64,000 bases of DNA, from assembly GCA_018057705.1 (NCBI GenBank), contig JAGPDF010000009.1, positions 33,816 to 97,815 on the forward strand. Reading direction: 5' to 3'. Of this stretch, positions 9,201 through 16,886 are shown one piece after another. The notes beneath the pieces were generated by a model. That model did no database searches. It saw only the letters and a program-made list of their open reading frames with translations, and was not told where the DNA came from. The stretch comes from Thermoanaerobaculia bacterium. Its GTDB lineage: Bacteria > Acidobacteriota > Thermoanaerobaculia > Multivoradales > JAGPDF01. The number at the start of each line of letters is the position of its first letter. The stretch's first letter is position 1. The position numbers were made by a program, and so were the translations under genes.

Positions 9201-11828
9201 CAGGGGGCCTACTTCGACTGGGTGGTCGGCAATGCGATCCTGCCCGCCGAGGATCCGGATCCGGCACATGTCGGCATCCAGAAGGTGGATCGCAAGACGG
9301 TCAAGGAGCTGGCCGAGATTCTCACCCAGGCGCAGAGCATTCAGTTGAAGGTGGACGAGGCCGATCGCGGGTTGAATCCTCTCGGGCTCGCCAAGGGCGT
9401 GGTGCCGTTCGACATCGATCCGACCTTCCTCGACGTCGGATCGAACGTCCAGGGCCAGACCCACTTCGAGCAGGTATTCAAACGGGCCGAGAAGGCGTTC
9501 GGCAATGCCGTCTCGACCTTCAATCATGCCAACCTCCTCACCGAGCTCATCCGGCGCACACAGGACTCGTCGGACTCGATCTACTCGAACAACTACGATC
9601 AGGAGATCGACTACAAGAACCGGTTGATCGAGATCTACGGTTACCCGTACGACGCCGACATCGGACCGGGGGGCACCTATCCGACGAACTACGACGGGCC
9701 CGACATTTATCACTACATGTACGTGGACCAGTCGGACCTGACCGGCTCTCCGGGCGCCGAGGCGCAGGTCTTCACCGTGGCCTTCCCGTCCCTCCCGGCG
9801 GGCATCGGCTTCTTCGACTTCGACCCCAGCGACGAGGACGAAGAGGCGGAATGCACCTTCGCCGTGGACTCGGACGACTGTTCGCTCGCTTCCGAGCCCG
9901 CGACGACGATGAATGTGTCGTTCAGCTACGCCGTGCCGAATCGGTCGAACGCGACAGCTGGCGCCCCGGACGTCGCCGACTCCTTCTTCCTGGTCAAGCC
10001 CCCCGATTGGGGAAGCTCGCAGCGGCGCGCTCCGGGGAACCTCCAGGGCAAGCTATCGGACCTGCTGCTGGCGATGAACAGCTACCAGCAGGCGATCGGC
10101 GAGTACGACAATCTGATCGCCGACATCCAGGACGCGATCGACCTGCTCGAGACGCAGTACGACGTCAAGGCCGAGGAGATCAACATCAAGAACGGCGCCC
10201 GCGGCGAGCTGCAGGCCCTCACGGCCCTCGTCGAGACCTTCAAGTCGGCGAATATCGTGCTGCGCCGGATCGCGGACACCACCGAGAAGGCGTTCAAGAC
10301 CAGCTCGAAGTGCATTCCGGACAGCTTCGTCGCCGGCTTGGCGGCCGGCGGCGATATCTTCTCCGGCGCAGACTGCGCCATCGCCGGAGTGGGTGGCGTC
10401 GTCGCCATCGGGCTCAACATCGGCGCCGACGCGCTCGAGATCGTGCAGAACGCGATGGATGCTGCCAAGGAGGACGTCGAGCAGCAGGCGTCGATCGAGG
10501 TCGATATCCTGGGCGCCAACTTCGAGATCCTCCAGGCCTCGAAGGAGCTCGAGAAGCTGATCCGCGACGAGCCGTTGAAGCGACTCGCGGCCTTCGCCGT
10601 ACGCGAGCAGGTCGATGCCGCGCGTGGCAACTACCAGATCGAGCTCGCGAACGGCCAACGCACGATCTCCGAGATGATTCAGTTCCGCAAGAACTCGGCG
10701 GCCGACATCCAGAGCTACCGCTACCGCGACATGGCGTTCCGCATCTTCCGCAACGACGCATTGCAGAAGTACCGGGCGCAGTTCGATCTCGCGGCGCGCT
10801 ATGCGTACCTCGCGGCGACCGCCTACGACTACGAGACCAACCTGCTCGGCGCGGACAACGCTTCGGGCCGGGAGTTCCTCACCCAGATCGTCCGTGAACG
10901 GAGCCTCGGTCAGATCATCGACGGAGTACCGGTGCCCGGTTCGCGCGGCCTCGCCGGGCCGATGGGGCAGATGGCGCAGAACTTCGACGTGCTGAAGAGC
11001 CAGTTGGGCTTCAACAACCCGCAGATCGAGACCAACCGGTTCTCGCTCCGACGGGAGGCCTTCCGCCTGCTCGAAGATTCGGACGAAGAGTGGGCCGACA
11101 AGCTCGAGAACGAGTTCCGGGTCGACGATCTCTGGCAGATCCCGGAGTTCCGGCGCTTCTGCAAGCCGTTCGCGCCGGAGAGCGCCGGACCGCAGCCGGG
11201 CTTGGTCATTCCGTTCGAGACCACGGTCACCTTCGGTCTCAACTTCTTCGGCTGGCCGCTGGGTCCGGGGGACAGCGCCTACGACCCGTCGCACTTCAGC
11301 ACCCGGATCCGGCAGGTCGGCAGCTGGTTCACCAACTACAGCGGGCTGCCGCTCTCGAATACGCCGCGGGTCTACGTGGTGCCGGTCGGCGCCGACGTCC
11401 TGCGGTCGCCGAGCGACGATCTCTTCGCCACCCGCGAGTGGCGGGTCGTCGATCAGGTGATTCCGGTGCCGTTCCCGCTGGGCGCGAACGACCTCGACAA
11501 TCCGACCTGGATTCCTTCCAACGACACGCTCTCCGACAGCTTCGCGAAGATCCGCCGGGTAGGGGCCTTCCGTGCGTACCACACGGACGGCATTGCTCCG
11601 GTGAATCCCGCCGAGCTCTCGACCGACAGCAGGCTCATCGGCCGGTCGGTCTGGAACAGCCAGTGGCTGATGATCATTCCGGGCGGCACGCTGCTCAACG
11701 ATCCGGAGACCGGCCTCGACACCTTCATCCACGGCCAACTCGTTCCCGGCGGTACCGGCGAGCGGGACGGCAACGGCGTGAAGGACATTCAGCTCTTCTT
11801 CTCTACCTATGCGTACACGGGAAACTGA
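3276..11828 (+). CDS. Giant secreted multidomain protein, 2850 aa
   Basis: ATG 3276 follows GGAGG at 3263-3267 and opens a signal peptide (basic NRSR, hydrophobic core, ending near EVFA). Residues about 45-290 and 510-700 carry SBBP-like beta-propeller repeats (patterns such as DQSGNIYVAGEF, DAAQNVYLTGYF). They are interrupted at about 295-470 by a MAM/jelly-roll-like segment (GTLEFWQKRDFES). A long central region (about 715-2250) has no fold I can assign. Near 2265-2335 there is strong coiled coil (MNSYQQAIGEYDNLIADIQD). A glycine-rich hydrophobic stretch follows (about 2350-2390, GGVVAIGLNIGADALEIV), then more coiled coil. The last ~300 residues are beta-rich and end DIQLFFSTYAYTGN. The coiled coil / hydrophobic hairpin / terminal beta-domain order recalls the C-terminal third of Tc-toxin TcA subunits, but I see no decisive motif. 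It is flanked by other exported proteins. Confidence 0.85.
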   Translation: MTVANRSRALVARLACALAMAASAPEVFALWPASGGGPLNDSAFATVTDQSGNIYVAGEFRGVANFGGTDYSAEGLSDLFVAKYSPDGALIYVRTAGGPSVDRATALAVDAAQNVYLTGYFTTSAGFKNLPSSGVATVNLPDPGNDEDFDRHEWFIARLAPNGDWSWARQIGGPGQDEGYGIAIAPGVEDPNNPIADGVIAVGRTSCAHLFESDGDISPIGSLSCGRSSGVAVRLDTAGNWVWALEAGQANASEWLTGVAIDANGLVYVSGLYQETTSIATGPPTALPFTGVAAGGTLEFWQKRDFESAGTCWDSGVLEYSSDAVNWYDILSGEGDNDPSTSTGNPARFTANGYNGATVPSGNPLSGRQAWCHPNGGYLKTTVNLADFSSQSVRFRWRFGSDASVGHIGWKIDDVKILDGGSNVLFADDIESGPGKWSVSSPTPTSSPWATSTGDPHAGSTSWFLPDPPLVSDHRLQMLNAVALPEGKPSYFVAKIGGTEVNSPFWQWATPMGQGISIGGIAVNDAGKLFVAGTSENAPSTFGGQSLATNGAFLARLQDNGGSFTWDWVRGATGGQGRAVAVAADGDAFLFGQYASNTTTFDPVQTLAEDDTSTTGPVTLPTFGGARDLFVARIASAGSKWRWVQTAHPAGGTETASGIAAGTNDQLYVVGDFDDETTFGEVILAPQGGSDVFIANLGARTGEWFEVDFQNWIVGQEVLPPAGVGCLTDPVAAIPDIVIAGGGQALQNYFYWSPPGSHPGDGNGHLYAVQPVDAEIKWKVTCTLTDSARIIQTGRSSWPRHSGSGELFYCGDAVVPPAVAPGSCIQAHIAGAPVEIEPAGSGIAYAAQVTLSLPERSTDATVTVGGEFQSRFTATVPGYSVILYTGFPPSRDLQSHPPIIQIIRSLPYDTGISVNGSPVFTDAVSCRIGEEIFEPTHADHGGKNGFVVFDRAYFDGDGPDRAYDRATRLGQIVPVNQVPVDSNGLDLMAVAWYQKDARDVAWPARSKRYDCRWPANPDKIIIASELGSEVLGQTPLNPLVFTGMRIYNQPNRAKSGFNPNDEHAIFAPANSSSGFNALYAIRSDFSEVERNKTSKPYSILKYIRPDNGKWAYRIYQVAATGAGYESFQYPGTAGNAVFAPYPVRLLGNCPQNEATGTPAFKDYKNQVWAKSAGTMIGEYWYPLQPVFYYDRDANGAADTQTPDCVSWLGGIADDPVDVTYNIVWPTNAPVLLVGETLLGSKRGLPEIAAQAAVEIVFDEKQQRTLDNLEYDPTKSLVRLIDPLEQRFVYLNAIPDSVATDIDPATGKLIPYANSEGTIQLPATIVDRISYDPLNRKLIFEGILDESGAGDPFLLLNVLTETERQRLKQIDGGDGTEQADYDNGCDALSVNCTWDQAIESLYRLSRNPKRLDFDLDEERCHLELEIDPTTSLPVFRLVCAFERDGEPDNGLLLGLQDEDDDGVPEPLQVVGFTPALTAGFAQGTGYVTLAFNNDITLSPLPVSLNVIRVECLQIPPDIESTYQGQINVLPPANLFAESLTLRHSGDFAGNVDGIEFEWFIHPDEGGLPPSPLPDPDNGQLHGWLQFTSIPNPVGAIDITIEGANIQTLSDNWIVARYRYVEPPMDAGPDLIDGTSDDAALCGGTWSVFAGQPGGTALDPRAQLAEGWIKRVVRALNPFEARVQDFHAAETNTYSSMLYQLGERYEGDIAFNPDAGNLNSIGLIEAYTTVLNRGKNLSIDGTPPIDYAPANQALLLVAARIADFYTLLGNEAYADAQDPMIGFGTGSGIYGTLAPTIFAFQNQLDSLLAEELALLRGRDNTNTNTSARPVYNRLYWNFTSGDGEFAYALAYNITDQDLDGNLNEFDARILYPQGHGDAWGHYLTAMTTYYGLLRHPFYTWLPRPEAVSVAGVPIQVDFLDERKFARAAAMKARAGAEIVNLTYRSSYVEDPAGQWQGYKDTDPDRAWGLSEWSKRAGQGAYFDWVVGNAILPAEDPDPAHVGIQKVDRKTVKELAEILTQAQSIQLKVDEADRGLNPLGLAKGVVPFDIDPTFLDVGSNVQGQTHFEQVFKRAEKAFGNAVSTFNHANLLTELIRRTQDSSDSIYSNNYDQEIDYKNRLIEIYGYPYDADIGPGGTYPTNYDGPDIYHYMYVDQSDLTGSPGAEAQVFTVAFPSLPAGIGFFDFDPSDEDEEAECTFAVDSDDCSLASEPATTMNVSFSYAVPNRSNATAGAPDVADSFFLVKPPDWGSSQRRAPGNLQGKLSDLLLAMNSYQQAIGEYDNLIADIQDAIDLLETQYDVKAEEINIKNGARGELQALTALVETFKSANIVLRRIADTTEKAFKTSSKCIPDSFVAGLAAGGDIFSGADCAIAGVGGVVAIGLNIGADALEIVQNAMDAAKEDVEQQASIEVDILGANFEILQASKELEKLIRDEPLKRLAAFAVREQVDAARGNYQIELANGQRTISEMIQFRKNSAADIQSYRYRDMAFRIFRNDALQKYRAQFDLAARYAYLAATAYDYETNLLGADNASGREFLTQIVRERSLGQIIDGVPVPGSRGLAGPMGQMAQNFDVLKSQLGFNNPQIETNRFSLRREAFRLLEDSDEEWADKLENEFRVDDLWQIPEFRRFCKPFAPESAGPQPGLVIPFETTVTFGLNFFGWPLGPGDSAYDPSHFSTRIRQVGSWFTNYSGLPLSNTPRVYVVPVGADVLRSPSDDLFATREWRVVDQVIPVPFPLGANDLDNPTWIPSNDTLSDSFAKIRRVGAFRAYHTDGIAPVNPAELSTDSRLIGRSVWNSQWLMIIPGGTLLNDPETGLDTFIHGQLVPGGTGERDGNGVKDIQLFFSTYAYTGN

Positions 11829-11835
11829 GGACGCC

Positions 11836-14800
11836 ATGCGAACCGTCAACCGCTCACGTGCAGGCCGTCTCCTCCTGCTCCCCCTGACAGCGTCCCTGCT
11901 GCTGTCGGGAACGGCGTCCGCCAGGCTCCCGGAGCCGAACCATGTCTTCTACGGCACGGCGCTGCGCAACGGCGTCGCCCTTACGGAGGGCGCCGTGGCG
12001 GTCAGGCTCGAAGCGAGCCCCGTCGACCTGGCGTCGTACGTCCTGGGCTCGGACCCGAAGGTCGGGGACCGCTACGTCCTGCGCGTGCCGATCGACGCGG
12101 TCGACCCGCGCGAACCGGGCATGGCCCGGCCCGGCGACGCCGTGCAGTTCTTCGTCGACGGGGTGCCGGCAGGATCGGCGACCGTGGGCGAGCGCGGCGA
12201 GGTGCAGATGCTCGACGTCGATCCGGCCGAGGGTGGACTTCCGACCCTGTCGATCGGCGACATCTCCCTCTACGAGGGCAACGCCGGGACGACCGCCTTC
12301 AACTTCACGGTGACCCTGTCGGCGGCGATCGGCGCCGACGTGACCTTCAACTGGGGTACCGCGGTGGGCACCGCGACCTCGGGAATCGACTACGTCGGCG
12401 TCCCGGCGACGACGGTCGGGACCGTACAGGCCGGCAATACCACCGCCGTACTCACGGTCACCGTCAACGGCGAGACCTTCCAGGAGGACAACGAGACCTT
12501 CCTCGTCAACCTGTCGAACGTCAGCGCCAATGCGACGATCTTCGATGGCCAGGCGGTCGGTACCATCCTCGACGACGACCGGCCGCCGGCGATCTCGATC
12601 GCCGACGTCCAGGTGCTCGAGGGCGACGCCGGGAACGTCGCGGCCGTCTTTCAGCTCACCACGACCCGGCCGATCGCGCAGGCGGTGACAGTCAACTTCG
12701 CGACCGCGAACAACACCGCGACGACGGCCAACAACGACTACCAGAGCGCGGTCGGGGTCGCGACCTTCCTGCCCAACACGACCGCCACGACGGTCACGGT
12801 GCAGGTGGTCGGCGACAACGTCAACGAGGAGGACGAGAGCTTCTTCGTCAATCTCTCCGGTGCGAGCGTCAACGCGACGATCGCCGACAGCCAGGCGGGC
12901 GGCACGATCTACGACGACGACGGTTTCCTGACCTTCATCGAAGCCGAGAGCCTCGCCCTGATCGAAGCGCTCTACGGCGTCTCCGGTCTCGCGGTGAGCC
13001 CCGACGGCGCGCATCTCTACGCCACCGGCCAGTTCGACGACGCGATCTCGGTCTTTTCGCGCAACTCGACGAACGGCGCGCTGACCTTCGTCGAGGTGCT
13101 GCGCGACGGCGACGTCCAGGGTGCGGCGACCATCGACGGTCTCGACGGCGCGGAGTCGGTCGCGGTCTCCCCGGACGGAGCGCACGTCTACACCGCGGGC
13201 TTCAACGACGGCGCGGTCGCGGTCTTCGCCCGCACGCCGGCGACCGGCCAGCTGACCTATGTCGAGACCCACAAGGACCTCTCCCTCGGCGGCACGGCCT
13301 CCGGCCTGCTCGGCGCGTCGTCGATCGCGATGAGCGCCGACGGCGGATCGCTCTACGTCGCGAGCTTCACCAGCGACGCCGTGGCGCACTTCCAGCGCGA
13401 CACGGTGGTGGCGAGCCCGACCTACGGCGCCCTCACCTTCCAGACCGCCGTCATCGACAACGCGCCGGGCGTGAACGGCCTCGACGGCGCCACGTCCGTC
13501 CGGCTGTCTCCGAACGGCGATCACCTCTATGTCGCGAGCTCGGTGGAGAAGGCCATCGCGGTCTTCAGCCGCGACGGCGGCACCGGCGCCTTGACCTGGG
13601 TGGAGGCCAAGTTCGACGGCCAGGGAGGCGCCAACGGTCTGGACGGTGTCAACGGACTCGCGCTCTCGGTGGACGGCCAGAACCTCTACGCCACCGGCGC
13701 CGCCGAGGATGCCTTGGCGGTCTTCGGGCGCGACGACTCGACGGGGGCTCTCACCTTCCGCAACATGCTCGTCGACGGCGTGGACGGCATCGACGGCCTC
13801 GATGGCGTGTCGAGCGTGCAGGTCTCCTTCGACGGCCGTTATGTCTTCGCCGGCGGTTATCTCGACGATTCCCTGGACGTCTTCGGCCGCGACGCGGCGA
13901 CCGGCGACCTCACCCTCCTCGAACGGCACCGCAACGGCTTCAGCGGCGAGACGGGTCTCGCGCGGGTGATCGAGCTCGCGGTCAGCGCCGACGACCAGCA
14001 CATCTACGGCGCCGGTCAGAACGACGACGCGATCGCGGTCTTCATGCGCGACGCCATCGCGCCGCTCGGACCGAGCTCGCTCGGCAGCCCGAGCCACACC
14101 GTGAGCCTGTTCTCGAACGATCCGACGGTGGATATCGCGTGGTCGGGAGCGGTGGACAACCCGGGCGGCAGCGGCCTCGCCGGGTACTCGATCGTTTTCG
14201 ACAACCTGGCGCTGACCAATCCGGACGGCACGATCGAGGTGCCGCAGACCGCGGCATCGGCCTACGGCGCGACCAGCCCGCCGTTGCCGGACGGAACCTC
14301 CTTCTGGTTCCATCTGCGCGCCTGCGACCTCGCCGGGAACTGCTCGCTGACCCAGCATCTCGGGCCGTTCTTCATCGACTCGACGGCACCCGGGAATCCG
14401 GCCGCGGTCCTCTCCACGAGCCATGCGCTGGATCCGGTTCTGAACACCGACCGGACGATCGACATGTCCTGGTCGGCGGCGAGCGATAACCTGAGCCTGG
14501 TGGACGGCTACTCGTTCTTCTTCGACAACAGCGCCTCCGGAACCTGTGACCCGGTGAAGGACGTGGAAGAGACGACGCTCTCGACGACCAGCGCGACGTT
14601 CGACGACGGCACCTGGTACTTCCATCTCTGCACCCGGGACAACGCCGGCAACTGGAGCGTTGCGGCGCATGCCGGCCCCTACATCATCGAAGCGGCGCCG
14701 CCGCGGGTGGTCGCGGTCGAGACCGTGGCCGACACCGCCGATGGCCTGCTCTCCGCCGGCGAGACGCTGGTGACGCCGATCACCCAGATCGTCGTCACCT

Positions 14801-15705
14801 TCAGCGAGCCGGTGGCGGACCCGTTGGGCGACAGCGATCCGGACGACGTCACCAATCCGGCGAACTTCCAGCTCATCCGGCCCGGCGTCGACGGCACCTT
14901 CCAGACCACGAGCTGCGTGGCGGTGGGCGGCGACGACGTGAAGAGCCAGCCGGGCTCGGTGGTCTATCTCGAGGCCAGCCGCACGGCGATCGCGAACTAC
15001 GACAGCAACGTCTCGCTGCCGGCGTCGCCCTACCGGCTCCTCGTCTGCGGTTCGACCTCGATCGTCGACGACAACGCCGGCAACGCGCTCGACGGCGACA
15101 GCAACGGGACCGGAGGCGACGACCTGGTCCTGCCGTTCGAAGTTTTGTCGTCGGATCTCCTGCGCAATCCGAACTTCGACAGCTCGATCAATCTCTGGAG
15201 CACCCTGCCGGCGACCCCCGGGGTCGTCCGGTTCGATGCCGAGGACAGCGACGCCTGGGCGGTTTCGGGCTCGGTGCTGATGGAGTTCGTGGCCGGCACT
15301 CCGGTCTACGGCGTCTCGCAGTGCGTCCCGGTCGTGGACACCTCCGACTACGTGTTCGGCGGGCTCGTCCTCACCGTCAGCCCCTCGGCCGTCGATCCGG
15401 AGACGTTCGGCCAGGTGCAGTACTTCGGCTCGACGAACTGCACCACGACGGTTCTCGGCAGCGAGGTTTTCGGCGGGATCGTGGCCGGTGACACCGCCGG
15501 TCTCTGGACGGAGCTGCCGGAGTCGATCCACACGCCGCCGGCCGGCGCCCGGTCGGCCTACGTCTCGTTCCTCGCCGACGCCGGCGCGGCGCCCTCCTTC
15601 GCCACCAGCTTCGACACGCTCTACTTCCGGGTCGAGGTCGGTTCGCTGTTCGCGGACGGTTTCGAGTCGGGCGATTCGACCCTGTGGTCGGCGACGGTTC
15701 CGTAA
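11836..15705 (+). CDS. Secreted Calx-beta / beta-propeller protein, 1289 aa
   Basis: ATG 11836 lies just behind TGAGGA, which overlaps the stop of the giant gene, and opens a signal peptide (NRSRAGR, a leucine-rich core, GTASA). Two Calx-beta repeats follow (about 135-240 and 250-365, each ending in a DDD/DDDG calcium-type motif). Next is a lactonase-like seven-bladed propeller (about 375-745; repeated AVSPDGAHLYA...DDAISVFSRN), then two fibronectin-like segments. The C-terminus is an Ig-like module (FSEPVADPLGDSDPDD), a jelly-roll-like module starting LLRNPNFDSSINLW, and the tag LFADGFESGDSTLWSATVP. These last ~330 residues match the C-terminus of the first gene in the window. The architecture fits a cell-surface or matrix adhesin. 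No enzyme site is evident. Confidence 0.88.
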   Translation: MRTVNRSRAGRLLLLPLTASLLLSGTASARLPEPNHVFYGTALRNGVALTEGAVAVRLEASPVDLASYVLGSDPKVGDRYVLRVPIDAVDPREPGMARPGDAVQFFVDGVPAGSATVGERGEVQMLDVDPAEGGLPTLSIGDISLYEGNAGTTAFNFTVTLSAAIGADVTFNWGTAVGTATSGIDYVGVPATTVGTVQAGNTTAVLTVTVNGETFQEDNETFLVNLSNVSANATIFDGQAVGTILDDDRPPAISIADVQVLEGDAGNVAAVFQLTTTRPIAQAVTVNFATANNTATTANNDYQSAVGVATFLPNTTATTVTVQVVGDNVNEEDESFFVNLSGASVNATIADSQAGGTIYDDDGFLTFIEAESLALIEALYGVSGLAVSPDGAHLYATGQFDDAISVFSRNSTNGALTFVEVLRDGDVQGAATIDGLDGAESVAVSPDGAHVYTAGFNDGAVAVFARTPATGQLTYVETHKDLSLGGTASGLLGASSIAMSADGGSLYVASFTSDAVAHFQRDTVVASPTYGALTFQTAVIDNAPGVNGLDGATSVRLSPNGDHLYVASSVEKAIAVFSRDGGTGALTWVEAKFDGQGGANGLDGVNGLALSVDGQNLYATGAAEDALAVFGRDDSTGALTFRNMLVDGVDGIDGLDGVSSVQVSFDGRYVFAGGYLDDSLDVFGRDAATGDLTLLERHRNGFSGETGLARVIELAVSADDQHIYGAGQNDDAIAVFMRDAIAPLGPSSLGSPSHTVSLFSNDPTVDIAWSGAVDNPGGSGLAGYSIVFDNLALTNPDGTIEVPQTAASAYGATSPPLPDGTSFWFHLRACDLAGNCSLTQHLGPFFIDSTAPGNPAAVLSTSHALDPVLNTDRTIDMSWSAASDNLSLVDGYSFFFDNSASGTCDPVKDVEETTLSTTSATFDDGTWYFHLCTRDNAGNWSVAAHAGPYIIEAAPPRVVAVETVADTADGLLSAGETLVTPITQIVVTFSEPVADPLGDSDPDDVTNPANFQLIRPGVDGTFQTTSCVAVGGDDVKSQPGSVVYLEASRTAIANYDSNVSLPASPYRLLVCGSTSIVDDNAGNALDGDSNGTGGDDLVLPFEVLSSDLLRNPNFDSSINLWSTLPATPGVVRFDAEDSDAWAVSGSVLMEFVAGTPVYGVSQCVPVVDTSDYVFGGLVLTVSPSAVDPETFGQVQYFGSTNCTTTVLGSEVFGGIVAGDTAGLWTELPESIHTPPAGARSAYVSFLADAGAAPSFATSFDTLYFRVEVGSLFADGFESGDSTLWSATVP

Positions 15706-15722
15706 GGGGGAACAGGGGAGGA

Positions 15723-16886
15723 GTGGAGGAGCTCCGGGCCGGAAAGGCCGGAGCTCCCCGCACGGTGGCCTTCGGGTTTCTCGATCTCGGCGAGGGCGGC
15801 GCGCAGCGCCTGACCCTCGCGACCTGCGGTGCTTTGCGCCGCGATCTTTTTCGGCCGGTGATCCTCTGCGCCCGCGGTGACGGTTCGCTGGTCGATGCCG
15901 CGCTCGCTCTCGGACTGCCGCTGCGGGCGCTCGGCAGGCTCCGGCGCCCGTTCGACTTTTCGGCGCTGGCGCTGCTCGCCGAGGAGTTGCGGTCGCTCCG
16001 GACCGACATCCTGCACGTGCCGCTCTACAGCCGGGCAAGCCCCTATCTTCGCCTCGCCGCCCGTCTCGCCGGGGTTCCCCTGGTGGTCGCCCACGACTGG
16101 TCGGTACCCCGTCCGCTCTCCCGGGTGCGGCGCGGAGTGGACCGGCTCCTGCGGCGGAAGACCCGCTTCATCGCCGCTTCGCGGGCGCAAGAGCGCGAGC
16201 TGCTGCGAACGGGCGTGCCTGCGGCGGCGATCGCCGTGGTGCATGCCGGGATCGAGGTCGAGCGTTTCGAAGCCGGCGACCGGCGCGCCGTGCGCTCCGC
16301 CCTGGGGCTCGAGGCGGAGTGCCCGGTGGCGCTCGTGCCGGCGCGTCTCGCGGCGGCCAAAGGGCATGACGACCTGATCTCGGCACTGCCCGGCGTCCTT
16401 TCGCGCGAACCCCGACTGATCGTGCTCTTCGCGGGCGACGGGCCGCTCGCCGGCGCGCTCGCCGACCGGCTCCGGAGCGAAGGGCTGGCAGGCAGCGTGC
16501 GTCTCCTCGGACACTCGGAGGCGATGCCCGATCTCTACGCCGCGGCCGACTTCGTCGTCCTGCCGTCGCGCGTCGAGGGGTTGCCCTCGGTCTTGCTCGA
16601 GGCCTATGCGGCCCGCCGGGCCGTCGTGGCGACAGCAGCCGGCGGCGTGCCGGAAGCGCTCACCGACGGCTGCGAAGGCCGTCTCGTGCCGGTGGGGGAG
16701 ATCGCCGCGCTCTCCGCCGCGGTCGCCGGGCTCGCCGCCGATCCCGAGCGGCGGGCGGCGATGGCGGAGCGCGGCCGCGCGCGAGTCGAACGCGACTTCC
16801 GGCTGGCCGGCGCGACGCGGCGCCTCGAAGCGGCCTACGAGCTCTGGTTGTCCTCCGCCCCTCGGCAGCTCGACCGCGCGTGCTGA
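15723..16886 (+). CDS. Glycosyltransferase, GT4 family
   Basis: This GT-B fold protein of about 387 aa transfers a sugar from a nucleotide donor. The N-terminal Rossmann part starts FGFLDLGEGGAQRL. The C-terminal donor-binding half carries VALVPARLAAAKGHDDL and the E-x7-E type motif in PSRVEGLPSVLLEAY, then GGVPEALTDG. The start is uncertain: GTG 15723 (used here) lies almost on top of an AGGGGAGGA sequence, and GTG 15765 is another option. It begins about 17 bp after the secreted protein gene and its stop overlaps the next glycosyltransferase start (16880), indicating translational coupling. It is probably cytoplasmic and part of surface polysaccharide assembly; the acceptor is unknown. Confidence 0.88.
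   Translation: MEELRAGKAGAPRTVAFGFLDLGEGGAQRLTLATCGALRRDLFRPVILCARGDGSLVDAALALGLPLRALGRLRRPFDFSALALLAEELRSLRTDILHVPLYSRASPYLRLAARLAGVPLVVAHDWSVPRPLSRVRRGVDRLLRRKTRFIAASRAQERELLRTGVPAAAIAVVHAGIEVERFEAGDRRAVRSALGLEAECPVALVPARLAAAKGHDDLISALPGVLSREPRLIVLFAGDGPLAGALADRLRSEGLAGSVRLLGHSEAMPDLYAAADFVVLPSRVEGLPSVLLEAYAARRAVVATAAGGVPEALTDGCEGRLVPVGEIAALSAAVAGLAADPERRAAMAERGRARVERDFRLAGATRRLEAAYELWLSSAPRQLDRAC

Noticed and set aside
6602..10897. 1431-codon frame within the giant gene, + strand
   Set aside because: Arg-rich translation with no domains; the other frame carries the signal peptide and recognisable folds.
11854..16038. Very long minus-strand open frame opposite the Calx-beta protein
   Set aside because: It has Arg/Gly-rich biased composition, no recognisable domain and no ribosome site; it is the shadow of a high-GC gene on the + strand.
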